Positions 1-6,010 of a stretch of 9,720 bases of DNA are shown one piece after another. The stretch lies in the NCBI GenBank assembly GCA_023137005.1, contig JAGLQE010000407.1, forward strand, positions 1 to 9,720, in the 5' to 3' direction. The notes beneath the pieces are model-generated. The model saw only the letters and a list, made by a program, of their open reading frames with translations, was not told the origin of the DNA and searched no databases. Numbering within the stretch: the stretch's first letter is position 1; every line of letters begins with the position of its first letter. The position numbers and the translations under genes are program-made. This stretch comes from Thermoplasmata archaeon (GTDB lineage: Archaea; Thermoplasmatota; Thermoplasmata; SG8-5; JAGLSY01).

Positions 1-154
1 AGGGTCCGAACTCGACCAGGCCAGCGTATCCTCCTGGTAATTTTATCTTCTTCCCCATACCTTCTCGGTCATAACCAAGAGTTGCCACGAGGGCTTCTAT
101 GGCATCGGCCTTTCTGTCAATGTCAACTCCGGCATCTGAATACGTGAGCTTCAT
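1..154 (-). CDS. purM: Phosphoribosylformylglycinamidine cyclo-ligase (AIR synthetase), N-terminal fragment
   Basis: Only the first 51 codons are visible; the gene continues past the left edge. The product begins MKLTYSDAGVDIDRKADAIE and reaches GGYAGLVEFGP. The (T)Y-DAGVDI start and the later G-YAGL-EFG segment are the N-terminal signature of PurM, which closes FGAM to AIR using ATP in IMP synthesis. The start ATG (152-154 on the minus strand) is supported by AGGGTG six bases upstream (complement of 161-166). A TATA-like element lies farther up. The assignment rests on the N-terminus alone, but these motifs are distinctive. PurE, encoded at 6011-6484, acts on the product of this enzyme, so the window has a purine theme. 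The fragment is divergent from the giant gene that follows. Confidence 0.88.
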   Translation of the reverse strand, partial: MKLTYSDAGVDIDRKADAIEALVATLGYDREGMGKKIKLPGGYAGLVEFGP

Positions 155-188
155 TTTACACACCCTGCACCCGTGAACGCACTAACCG

Positions 189-195
189 ATAAAAA
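189..195 (-). promoter_or_regulatory. Possible TATA box for purM
   Basis: On the minus strand this reads TTTTTAT. Transcription starting about 25 bases downstream would give a leader of roughly 12 bases that includes the AGGGTG ribosome site of purM. The match is weak and positional. Confidence 0.35.
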
Positions 196-226
196 CATTA
201 TTATCAAAGGAGCACATTGTGTCATA

Positions 227-304
227 ATGGATTTCGGGGGAAATTGGAGTTTCTTAATGTCAAATCAAGGCCAATACAATGTCCAGTATCTTGAGTTCAG
301 CTAG
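227..304 (+). CDS. Possible small ORF of 25 codons, unrecognised
   Basis: An ATG at 227 opens a frame that ends with TAG at 302-304 and encodes MDFGGNWSFLMSNQGQYNVQ plus five more residues. AAAGGAG at 206-212 could be a ribosome site but is 14 bases away, farther than the 4-6 bases used by well-supported genes here. The frame is followed 26 bases later by the 331-356 hairpin and a T-rich run, which would suit a short transcript. There is no recognisable domain and the length is within chance expectation. Confidence 0.15.
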   Translation: MDFGGNWSFLMSNQGQYNVQYLEFS

Positions 305-330
305 GTATTCAACTAGAAATTCCATCAATG

Positions 331-356
331 TTCAAACACAGTTCTCTGTGTTTGAA
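331..356. repeat. Perfect 11-bp inverted repeat (hairpin or operator)
   Basis: The arms TTCAAACACAG (331-341) and CTGTGTTTGAA (346-356) are exact reverse complements around a four-base loop, TTCT. On the plus strand the stem is followed by a T-rich run (TTATTTTTTA, 361-370), so it could end a short transcript. Equally, its place between divergent promoters suits a dimeric regulator operator. The sequence alone does not decide between these. Confidence 0.65.
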
Positions 357-518
357 ATAATTATTTTTTACCCAATATTTATTTATAATGTTATTTGTTA
401 CAATCCCTTCCGTATGAGCATAAAATACGTGCATGTATATATATCAATGCACCACTAAGCTTCGTACTGGGGTGAGAGCAATAACATTGCCGTAATCGTG
501 CGATCTCAAAAAAGGTCA

Positions 519-527
519 CATATATGG
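519..527 (+). promoter_or_regulatory. TATA box candidate for the giant gene
   Basis: CATATATGG lies after the purine-rich AAAAAAGG (508-515), which could serve as a BRE. Its centre is 24 bases before the ATG at 547, so transcription could begin at or next to that ATG and give a leaderless message. Other A/T-rich TATA-like stretches at 376-389 and 434-443 could drive longer leaders. Confidence 0.45.
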
Positions 528-546
528 CGATATTCAACAGAGGTGA

Positions 547-3500
547 ATGGGGGAAATGGTAAGCAAGAAGAATTCGATCAACATGCTCACTGAGATTCCT
601 GGGGTAGGTCGAGCCAGGGCTAGAGTTCTTTATGACCATGGGTTCGAGACCATTGATGAATTGAAAAAGGTCACTGCTGAAGAGCTTTCTGAAAGGATCT
701 CCAGTATTCCTTTGGAGATTGCCGAGGAGATCATAAACTACCTTATCGAGAGATTCCCTGATGAGATATTGGAAGATGAAGACACTCCAACAGACATGGA
801 GATGGATGGTCTGGATGAAGACCTGGAGAGTCTTGGCCAAGAACTTGGTATCGACCAGGATGCCGAGATGGATATAGATACTGATGAACCAGTTCCTTCT
901 GATGAGATCTTTGAGGAAGAAGATATAGAGGTCATGGTCGACCTCCAGAAGGTTGAACAAGAGCTAGATCTGATGAGTGCAGAGGACTCTTTGTCCGAGC
1001 CAGCTCAGGAGTCTGGCCTTGATGAGGATGTGCTTGACGATATACTGGGTGAGTTCATCGATGATGCTCTCGGCACAGAGGACTCGCTCGTGGACAATAG
1101 AAAGGACATCAGCGAGGATCTGATAGATTCTCTTGAGGAAATGATATTTGATGAGGGAGAGCCAGAGCCTTCTGTTGAAGATGTCCCCGAGGATATGGTA
1201 TTTCAGGTAGATACTGATGATGATGGGCTCAGCCTGATACTCAGTGAACTGGATTCTTTTGATAATGGAGAAAAAAGCCTTGAGGATCTGGGCATGGATA
1301 TCAGCGATGACCTGATAAGCGAGCTGGAGGAAATGATAGATAGTGATGTCGTGGGCTTTGAACCCCCTATTGATGACTCTGCTGATATTGTCCAGGAAGA
1401 TGATATTGCTATCGATCTGGAGGATGCCTTCGATGATGATATCTCCATCTCATCTCCCGAGGACATGGATCTGGACAGCGAAGAGCTCATGGACCTTTTT
1501 AATGAATTGACCGATGGTGTCGATGATGATGATGTCGAGGTCCTTGTGGATATCAGTGACCAGTTGATGGGGGATCTGGATGATCTGATGAGCACGACTG
1601 AAGAGGTCGATGATGATGAGGAAGACTGGGATCTTGGAAAGGTTGGTGGAGACTGGGAGTTTGATGAGGAACCTGTCGAAGAACCAATATCGCCAGTTGA
1701 TGGCATCGATGACCTGGACGACCCCCCCTCTTTTGATGATGATGAGGAAATAGACATTGAGCTGGCCATGCCGACAGAGATGGAGCTCGATGCTATGGCC
1801 GATAGTGTTTCAGATGCCCTGGACGAGCTTGTGGAGGAGCTTCCACACATAGAGGCAATAGATGATGTTGACCATGTTTGCCCAGATTGTGGCAAGCAGC
1901 TGGATGAGGATCATATTGTATGTCCCGATTGCCACGAAGATGATGATGAAAAAAGCCTGACCAATCGAGGTCTGATCCATGGAGCCATAAGTGGCCGGGG
2001 CTATGTCGTGGGCCATGTAAATGGCCTTGAGAAGGTCGAGGGCAGGGTCAATGGAATGATCAATGGCACTGGTCGGATCAATGGAATGATCAATGGTGTT
2101 GGAAGATTACAGGGTAAGGTCAATGGCCTTACAAATGGGCTGACCAATGGACTTACAAATGGCTTGACCAATGGTCTAACTAACGGCCTTACCAATGGCT
2201 TGACCAATGGGCTGGATAGAGAAAAGATCCGGGTGAAGGGTAAGATCAATGGCGTGAGAGAATTTGATGGTTACATAGATGGGCTTACAAATGGCCAAGG
2301 CCGTATAAACGGACTCACCAATGGCAAGGTGAATGGCATGGATGAAGCAAGGACCAGTGGCCGTGTCAATGGAATGATCAATGGCCAGGGCCGGGTGTAC
2401 AGTGGTATGCAACCCACAATGCCCGAGATGGGCACGATGTCTATTTCCCGTCCTCCAGGATATCGGAGGAGGTCCTTGATCAGAAAGATGATCGTCCTGG
2501 GAGCCTTCATAATGCTCATAAGCTCGATATTCGGTGTATTCTTCATAGGTGGAGATGATGGCCCTGCACCACTTGATATTCAGATAGATGGTGATTTTGC
2601 AGATTGGGAAGACTATCAGATGTTCGACCTGACTCCGGAACCCTCGCCCTTTGACCCGAATATCGACATAGTTCGCTGCGGTGCGGAGGACAATGATGGT
2701 CAGTACCTGGCCCTTTATCTGGAGGTCACAGGCAGTATGTTGCAGGGAGAACCCGTGGCAACCAGTGCTTTGCAGGACACATTCTATTTCTTTTTCGACA
2801 CGGATAGAAGTTCCACCACAGGCTACCTGATAAATGGCATGGGTGCGGACAATATGATGATGGTGTCTGGTTGGAATGGTCAGCCTCTGCAATCGATCTT
2901 TTATGATCTAGATCAGGGAGCAAGCCAGGAGAATTGGAATGGGTTCATCCAGGGCCCCACTATCTATTCTGCAGCTATGGGCTCAGGCCTTGAGGTTCAG
3001 ATAGGATGGGATCTTCTGGGATATGATGGCCCCAGTCCCATGAGCATTTACGTGTCCTCAAGAAGCTGGGATGGACAGGAGGATTCTGTGGATAGAATCT
3101 TCAGCAATGAAAAAGGACTGGTCCAGATAACCCAATCCGGCATTGCTCCCGAGGTCATATCAATTCCTGGACGCCTCCTTGAGCTGGATATTACATCCCC
3201 GGATGATGGAGCCATATCTGGCATTACGGTGACCTTTGATGGAACTCTTCCTACCAGTGCCATAACCCGGTGCTATCTAACGGATGCCGATGGGACCACC
3301 CTGGCCGAGACCACGACCATAGAGAATGGAAAGGCATCACTCACCTTCCCCATATATTCAGCCACTGGCTCCAGTACGCTATACCTGGCAGCAGATGTGA
3401 ACATGGTCGATAATGGAGGGCGGACCATCAGGGCTCAGGTAATGTCTCCAGATGACATAGACATCTTGCAGGGTTCCGTGACCCTTATCACTGCCCCGTC

Positions 3501-4476
3501 TGCCAGATCATATTCCTATATCTCTTCTACTCCGTCACAGGCAACCATCGATGGAGGCTTTTCAGAATGGACAAGTCTTGTTCAGGATGCCAATGGCGAT
3601 GTCACGCCTTCCAGTAATGGCAATATTGATGTTCGGGGTCATGCGGCAGGATATCTTGGAACAGACCTGGCCATCTACATGGACGTTGCAGGCGAGATGC
3701 TTGGAGGAGTATCCATACCTCATCGCAATGCGGGCATAGCCAATAGCCCGGGGAGTGGCCAGATCACACCTCCTTTGGTGGACTCGGATATGGATAATAT
3801 CCTGGATGTCAATGAACCCGGATTCGAATTCGATTTCGACAATGATGGTATTCCAGATATTTCGGATACGGACAAGGACAATGACCTGATCATCGATTAT
3901 GATGCCGATGGACCAGATATGTGGCTGAACAATACGATCACCAAGGCCTCGGTGTACATAGGCCCCATGGACGAAAGCCAGATCTCCAAGGCCTCGGGCA
4001 AGGATAATATTGGAATATACCTGGACACTGACAATGACACGGCCACAGGAATGAGGATAGCCAATATCGGAGCCGACCATTTCATACAGGTATCCGGAAA
4101 ATACAATCAGATAATGAGCTCAATGATGTATCTGTGGAATGATGGTGAATGGATCGAGGACCACACGAATCCTGTGGAGGTCTATATCGATGCAACTAGG
4201 CTGGAACTGGGTACCATGATAGATACGATCGATAATATCAAGATCTGGTTCGAGACATCGGATTGGAGCGACAATACCGATACATCAGATACCGTATTCG
4301 AGGCCGAACATCCCATGCTCAGGAGGAGCGGTACACGGCAGGCAGAAGACCTCACTGTGGATTCATCTCCCGATGACGATGTGATAATGGCACCCGAATT
4401 CCCTACACCTCTTATTCCCATTTTGCTAGCTATCATCATACCCATGATACTCAGGAGAAAAAAGAACCATCCCTGA
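547..4476 (+). CDS. Giant membrane-spanning protein: HhH, acidic region, zinc ribbon, NG repeats, TM, two CBM9/DOMON-like domains, PEF-type tail
   Basis: I do not recognise a named protein. Seen in order: a helix-hairpin-helix at residues 14-66 (hairpin IPGVGRA 17-23) like the Rad51 N-terminal type; a very Asp/Glu-rich region 70-440; a zinc ribbon CPDC-X10-CPDC at 445-462; an Asn-Gly-rich repeat region 475-621 including seven LTNG units; basic RRRSLIRK (640-647), then a hydrophobic helix 648-668; a beta-sandwich domain starting IDGDFADW (680-687); an Ig-like segment about 879-975; a second sandwich domain starting IDGGFSEW (1001-1008) that contains Asp-rich calcium-type repeats at about 1079-1125; and PEFPTP, a hydrophobic stretch and RRKK at 1283-1306. 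The positive-inside rule puts residues 1-640 in the cytoplasm and the sandwich domains outside. The IDG-F-W and DTD-x4-G pattern resembles CBM9/DOMON-type domains; this is inference. The start may be ATG 547 (fits leaderless transcription) or ATG 556 (GGTGA at 542-546 is nine bases away). It could tether nucleic acid or a protein complex to the envelope, which is speculative. Confidence 0.85.
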   Translation: MGEMVSKKNSINMLTEIPGVGRARARVLYDHGFETIDELKKVTAEELSERISSIPLEIAEEIINYLIERFPDEILEDEDTPTDMEMDGLDEDLESLGQELGIDQDAEMDIDTDEPVPSDEIFEEEDIEVMVDLQKVEQELDLMSAEDSLSEPAQESGLDEDVLDDILGEFIDDALGTEDSLVDNRKDISEDLIDSLEEMIFDEGEPEPSVEDVPEDMVFQVDTDDDGLSLILSELDSFDNGEKSLEDLGMDISDDLISELEEMIDSDVVGFEPPIDDSADIVQEDDIAIDLEDAFDDDISISSPEDMDLDSEELMDLFNELTDGVDDDDVEVLVDISDQLMGDLDDLMSTTEEVDDDEEDWDLGKVGGDWEFDEEPVEEPISPVDGIDDLDDPPSFDDDEEIDIELAMPTEMELDAMADSVSDALDELVEELPHIEAIDDVDHVCPDCGKQLDEDHIVCPDCHEDDDEKSLTNRGLIHGAISGRGYVVGHVNGLEKVEGRVNGMINGTGRINGMINGVGRLQGKVNGLTNGLTNGLTNGLTNGLTNGLTNGLTNGLDREKIRVKGKINGVREFDGYIDGLTNGQGRINGLTNGKVNGMDEARTSGRVNGMINGQGRVYSGMQPTMPEMGTMSISRPPGYRRRSLIRKMIVLGAFIMLISSIFGVFFIGGDDGPAPLDIQIDGDFADWEDYQMFDLTPEPSPFDPNIDIVRCGAEDNDGQYLALYLEVTGSMLQGEPVATSALQDTFYFFFDTDRSSTTGYLINGMGADNMMMVSGWNGQPLQSIFYDLDQGASQENWNGFIQGPTIYSAAMGSGLEVQIGWDLLGYDGPSPMSIYVSSRSWDGQEDSVDRIFSNEKGLVQITQSGIAPEVISIPGRLLELDITSPDDGAISGITVTFDGTLPTSAITRCYLTDADGTTLAETTTIENGKASLTFPIYSATGSSTLYLAADVNMVDNGGRTIRAQVMSPDDIDILQGSVTLITAPSARSYSYISSTPSQATIDGGFSEWTSLVQDANGDVTPSSNGNIDVRGHAAGYLGTDLAIYMDVAGEMLGGVSIPHRNAGIANSPGSGQITPPLVDSDMDNILDVNEPGFEFDFDNDGIPDISDTDKDNDLIIDYDADGPDMWLNNTITKASVYIGPMDESQISKASGKDNIGIYLDTDNDTATGMRIANIGADHFIQVSGKYNQIMSSMMYLWNDGEWIEDHTNPVEVYIDATRLELGTMIDTIDNIKIWFETSDWSDNTDTSDTVFEAEHPMLRRSGTRQAEDLTVDSSPDDDVIMAPEFPTPLIPILLAIIIPMILRRKKNHP
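2128..2211 (+). repeat. Seven tandem LTNG tetrapeptide repeats inside the giant gene
   Basis: Seven consecutive 12-base units encode Leu-Thr-Asn-Gly (residues 528-555). They sit in a wider region (about 1969-2409) rich in VNG, INGMING, GRING and GLTNG variants. The codons differ between units: Leu uses CTT, CTG, TTG and CTA; Thr uses ACA, ACC and ACT; Gly uses all four. The peptide repeat is therefore tighter than the DNA repeat. Confidence 0.9.
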
Positions 4477-4610
4477 CCTTTGATACTCTCAATTCTTATT
4501 ACTTTCTTGTTAATACACTTATAATTGTGTATATAGTATACATAACACATATAGCCAATTTTAACTATAATAATATTAACAATTATAATGATTATAATAA
4601 TGATAGAACT

Positions 4611-4619
4611 CTTTTAGTA
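4611..4619 (+). promoter_or_regulatory. TATA-like element for the membrane kinase-like gene
   Basis: CTTTTAGTA is centred 25 bases before the ATG at 4640, and no GGTG-type ribosome site precedes that ATG, so a leaderless message is suggested. The 163-base gap upstream is AT-rich, with a pyrimidine/T-rich stretch (about 4487-4511) just after the giant gene that could end its transcript. A short GTATA-TAG-TATAC palindrome lies near 4528-4540. Confidence 0.4.
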
Positions 4620-4639
4620 CTGTCATTAGATTTCCCACC

Positions 4640-5233
4640 ATGGACCATGGGCACATTGCAAGGCGGCTTTTCCATCTATCGGCCCCTATTGTCTTGATCT
4701 ACTATTTCATTCCTGATGATTTTTTGATCATTGGTAGAGAGAAACTTCTTATCGTAGTATTTTCACTTATAATGTTCTCGGAGATCAGCCGCCTAATAAG
4801 GAAGAAGGTTTACTTTGGAATGAGAGAATATGAGGCAAACCAGATATCGGCCTATGGATGGGCGACCATAGGTGTTTTCATCTCCATCATGTTCTTTCCA
4901 ATGCTCTTTGTCATTCCCGCAATAACCGGTATTGGCTGGACCGATCCCCTCATCGGAGAGATGAACAAGAGAAAGATGAAGGGATACCCCATGATACCGT
5001 TGACCGTCTATTTCCTCATCACCTTCTTCAGCTTCTTCCTGTTCGCCGAGCCCCTTGGCTATGAAATGGAAATATCCCTTATGGCCATATTGGCTGTAGT
5101 GGGAGCCGTGGTGGCCATAGCCGTGGAGAAACCCAGAATAAAGCAGATAGATGATGATTTCCTCATGATGGTGGTTCCCCTGTTCGTGGTATATTCATTA
5201 TATTGCATCATAACCAATACTCCTTTCATATGA
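4640..5233 (+). CDS. Polytopic membrane protein resembling the dolichol/phytol kinase (SEC59/DGK1/VTE5) family
   Basis: The 197-residue product has about six hydrophobic segments, near residues 14-29, 34-48, 72-95, 117-136, 142-160 and 174-193. The N-terminal HIARRLFHLSAP resembles the (E)xxRKxxH start of CTP-dependent lipid kinases of the SEC59/DGK1/VTE5 group. The segment GWTDPLIGEMNKRKMKG fits their cytosolic DP-(A/I)-G loop after the third or fourth helix, with basic residues following. Family members phosphorylate polyprenols, phytol or diacylglycerol with CTP. In an archaeon a polyprenol or isoprenoid alcohol is the likelier substrate, but nothing in the sequence identifies it. The length is typical for a minimal member. 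No ribosome site is seen and the start fits a leaderless message. A related cytidylyltransferase-type membrane enzyme is an alternative. Confidence 0.6.
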   Translation: MDHGHIARRLFHLSAPIVLIYYFIPDDFLIIGREKLLIVVFSLIMFSEISRLIRKKVYFGMREYEANQISAYGWATIGVFISIMFFPMLFVIPAITGIGWTDPLIGEMNKRKMKGYPMIPLTVYFLITFFSFFLFAEPLGYEMEISLMAILAVVGAVVAIAVEKPRIKQIDDDFLMMVVPLFVVYSLYCIITNTPFI

Positions 5234-5285
5234 AACACTCACCTGACTATGACCAGACCATAACTGGAAGCCAAATATAGAAACC

Positions 5286-5291
5286 TTTATA
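5286..5291 (+). promoter_or_regulatory. TATA box for the RAM-domain gene
   Basis: TTTATA sits after AGAAACC. A start about 26 bases downstream (near 5312-5315) would leave a leader of about 12 bases that still contains GGTGA (5317-5321), four bases before the ATG at 5326. Confidence 0.55.
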
Positions 5292-5325
5292 GGACATATC
5301 CTCATTATGTGTTATAGGTGAATAT

Positions 5326-5559
5326 ATGGCTGTAGGTTTTGTCTTAATTTCCACTGCACCGGCGAAGGAACATGAAGTTTACAATGAACTGGTGAAGGTC
5401 AAGGAGATAGTCGAGCTCCACCCTCTATTCGGTGAATACGATCTCATCGCCAAGATACAGGCTGATGATTTCAATGTTCTCGGACAGGTGGTCGTGGACA
5501 GAATAAGAAGTATACCAGGGGTCATTGACACCAAAACACTAACCGGAATTAAATTCTGA
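5326..5559 (+). CDS. Stand-alone Lrp/AsnC ligand-binding (RAM) domain protein
   Basis: The 77-residue protein matches the C-terminal alpha/beta ligand-binding domain of Lrp/AsnC regulators. It has a first beta strand AVGFVLISTA, a helix with EVYNELVKVKEIVE, then LFGEYDLIAKIQADD, which is the characteristic G-(E)YD turn, a helix LGQVVVDRIRSIPGV, and the last strand TKTLTGIKF. No DNA-binding helix-turn-helix precedes it, and the GGTGA site four bases before the ATG supports this as the true start. Such single-domain proteins form dimers or higher rings and can sense amino acids or modulate full-length Lrp regulators. The ligand here is unknown. The next gene starts ten bases after its stop with its own ribosome site, so the two are probably co-transcribed. 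Confidence 0.85.
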   Translation: MAVGFVLISTAPAKEHEVYNELVKVKEIVELHPLFGEYDLIAKIQADDFNVLGQVVVDRIRSIPGVIDTKTLTGIKF

Positions 5560-5564
5560 GGTGA
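5559..5564 (+). promoter_or_regulatory. Ribosome binding site that decides the start at 5570
   Basis: AGGTGA lies five bases before the ATG at 5570. An upstream in-frame GTG at 5561 is inside this motif, so the GTG is more likely part of the ribosome site than a start codon. Confidence 0.7.
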
Positions 5565-5569
5565 AATGG

Positions 5570-5884
5570 ATGGGATTAACTTTAGAGCAGTTCGCAACAA
5601 TATTCATGTTGACATTTGCACTATTCTTAGTGGTCGTGGGTGTCTTCACAACATATTTTGGTAGCGGAAAGAGCAGAAAGATCGGAGCAGGCCTGATGAT
5701 AGGCGGCCTTGTATTGGGGGTCGTATGGGTGATAATATCCACATGGTTCATGGGTGAGCCAATGATACCTATTGATACGGAATTCGTGGAATTGATCAAG
5801 CAGTCTATCCTGGTGATAGCCGCAGCGGCCATCGGAGCATTGGCAGCCATCGGAATATTCCTACTTTCGATAATGAAATCCTAA
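5570..5884 (+). CDS. Small three-helix membrane protein, unrecognised
   Basis: The 104-residue protein is mostly hydrophobic. Helices lie at about residues 8-30 (ending TTYFG), 37-60 (GLMIGGLVLGVVWVIISTWFM) and 78-101 (SILVIAAAAIGALAAIGIFLL). A short basic loop GKSRK lies between the first two, and an acidic loop with DTEFVEL precedes the third. By the positive-inside rule the GKSRK loop is probably cytoplasmic. I recognise no family or catalytic motif. It follows the RAM-domain gene by ten bases and has a well-placed AGGTGA site, so the two form an operon. This pairing may hint at a membrane protein whose activity is tied to a small-molecule sensor, but that is conjecture. Confidence 0.75.
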   Translation: MGLTLEQFATIFMLTFALFLVVVGVFTTYFGSGKSRKIGAGLMIGGLVLGVVWVIISTWFMGEPMIPIDTEFVELIKQSILVIAAAAIGALAAIGIFLLSIMKS

Positions 5885-5979
5885 ATTGGGATACCTGCCA
5901 CATCTAAGTATATTGACGAATAGCCTCGGTGCTCGACAGATCTTTCCCTGTTGATCAAATACCTAGAACCATCCGAACA

Positions 5980-5988
5980 TTTATCATA
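5980..5988 (+). promoter_or_regulatory. TATA box for purE-guaAB
   Basis: TTTATCATA is preceded by CGAA and centred 27 bases before the purE ATG. The bases just before that ATG (CACCCTCTCA) contain no ribosome site. Together these indicate a leaderless purE message. The 126-base gap upstream shows nothing else I can name. Confidence 0.6.
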
Positions 5989-6010
5989 ACCTTCAGGTTT
6001 CACCCTCTCA

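Larger units (their letters stand above)
155..546. other. Divergent intergenic region between purM and the giant gene
   Basis: This AT-rich stretch of 392 bases separates two divergent genes. It holds a TATA-like element for purM near 189-195, a 25-codon open frame at 227-304 with weak support, a perfect 11-bp inverted repeat at 331-356 followed by a T-rich run, and further TATA-like stretches around 376-389, 434-443 and 519-527. I see no tRNA, no rRNA and no long frame of its own. A longer minus-strand open frame entering from 960 is a shadow of the giant gene. Confidence 0.7.

Noticed and set aside
325..345. GTTCAAACAC resembling a tRNA T-loop
   Set aside because: It is part of the perfect inverted repeat; no acceptor, D or anticodon arms can be drawn around it.
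391..960. 189-codon minus-strand open frame entering the purM upstream region
   Set aside because: Most of it is antisense to the HhH and acidic regions. It has no ribosome site and no recognisable protein features.
1203..1895. 230-codon minus-strand open frame, very serine-rich
   Set aside because: It is the antisense of the Asp/Glu-rich region: GAT/GAG/GAC codons read backwards give Ser-rich sequence. The plus frame has coherent domains on both sides.
2128..2211. Short tandem DNA repeats that might suggest CRISPR or a minisatellite
   Set aside because: The units are 12 bases, in frame, with no spacers and with synonymous variation; they encode a protein repeat.
2176..2892. 238-codon minus-strand open frame
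   Set aside because: It lies opposite the NG repeats and the first sandwich domain of the giant gene, with His/Ile-rich random composition and no domain.
4634..4644. CCCACCATGG around the start resembling a eukaryotic Kozak sequence
   Set aside because: All other signals are archaeal; the match is by chance.
5561..5569. GTG start three codons upstream for the small membrane protein
   Set aside because: The GTG is inside the AGGTGA ribosome site; the ATG at 5570 has proper spacing.
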